From: Owenia fusiformis
Lineage: Eukaryota; Annelida; Polychaeta; Sabellida; Oweniidae
Assembly (NCBI GenBank): GCA_903813345.2
Contig: CAIIXF020000005.1
Location: 36,645,375-36,709,374, forward strand
DNA length: 64,000 nt
Reading direction: 5' to 3'
Position numbers and translations under genes: made by a program. Positions 63,486-64,000 of this stretch are shown here, one piece after another. The first letter of the stretch is position 1. Every line of letters starts with the position of its first letter. The notes under the pieces were generated by a model. The model was not told the origin of the DNA, ran no database searches, and saw nothing but the letters and a program-made list of their open reading frames with translations.

Positions 63486-63773
63486 CGTCATAATCGCCGC
63501 TCGCATATTTTTTCATAATTTGTAACGTTCGCGTAATGACTGTACACGACAATGGAGAAAACACAGACAATCGGGATCTGTTTGATGGTTTAAAAAATTG
63601 AAGGAGCATCCACCTAATCAATCAAAAATTCGAGAAAATAAATGTGGGAATATTTGAGGGAACAGGAGAACCCACCCACGGCCAAGAAAACAAAACTGGG
63701 CATGAATATTCTAAAATATTTCCACGATTGAACAATGTGAACCAAATGACCAAGATTGGTATGGGATAAACAT

Positions 63774-63915
63774 ATTATCCTATAGTCGGTTCAGGATATT
63801 GGGATTATCCCTTGGCCAATATAATGTATTTTCCCTCGGGACCTGCGGCCCTCGGGCAAATATATTATATTGGCCTCGGGATAATCCCAATATCCTGAAC
63901 CTCATATAGGATAAT
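63774..63915. repeat. Inverted repeat, ~67-bp arms
   Basis: ATTATCCTATAG, CAGGATATTGGGATTATCCC and CCCTCGGG at the left; CCCTCGGG, GGGATAATCCCAATATCCTG and TATAGGATAAT at the right; 8-base centre. Confidence 0.75.
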
Positions 63916-64000
63916 CTCTATTTATGTTGTTTGATGTATGTGTTACACACAAATACACACTTCAAGGGAAACATTATGATGCATAAATAAACGAACCTAC

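Overview
The window is nuclear DNA of a marine-type invertebrate animal. Evidence: spliced genes with GT..AG introns, intronless-ORF rhodopsin-class receptors, an EN+RT LINE, Helitrons, many TA- and TTAA-flanked MITEs, and the (GTCC)n-headed repeats familiar from mollusc, annelid and brachiopod genomes. A lophotrochozoan is my best guess, but nothing here fixes the species. Base composition is AT-rich and more than half of the window is repeats or unassignable intergenic and intronic DNA.

Left part (1-17 kb). A minus-strand gene for a long, very homogeneous ankyrin-repeat protein starts at 2727 and runs off the left edge. To its right lies a minus-strand LINE split in two (3' RT half 3772-5701, 5' endonuclease half 12423-13915). 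The 6.7 kb block between the halves begins with a Helitron 5' end and finishes with a Helitron 3' end. It consists of Helitron copy A, 4.4 kb of non-Helitron DNA with a complete one-exon GPCR gene (7194-8264), and Helitron copy B. It reads as a composite Helitron, or an equivalent recombination product, carrying a receptor gene.

Middle part (17-35 kb). Seven plus-strand exons (17409-34187) encode the C-terminal 792 residues of a CABIN1 homologue (calcineurin-binding protein / HIRA-complex scaffold). The exon phases fit exactly. Two of its exons have their splice acceptor plus exon start tandemly multiplied (3 x 115 bp and 12 x 100 bp), with only the last copy complete. The introns carry nested Helitron, TA-element, terminal-hairpin element and TTAA-MITE insertions.

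Right part (39-59 kb). Three plus-strand paralogous receptor genes (39499, 46392, 57427) have long Ser/Thr/Asn-rich extracellular N-termini and share a splice acceptor just upstream of the start codon. The first two show a 220-bp tract differing at only five, all silent, positions, which suggests gene conversion. Between them are palindromes, foldback elements with tandem-repeat arms, a near-perfect 632-bp inverted repeat, a CATCA/CATTA satellite and a 2.3-kb element with ~67-bp terminal inverted repeats. The last 4.7 kb holds only repeats.

The genes do not form a pathway. The common themes are receptor-gene duplication and rearrangement by Helitrons and inverted-repeat elements.
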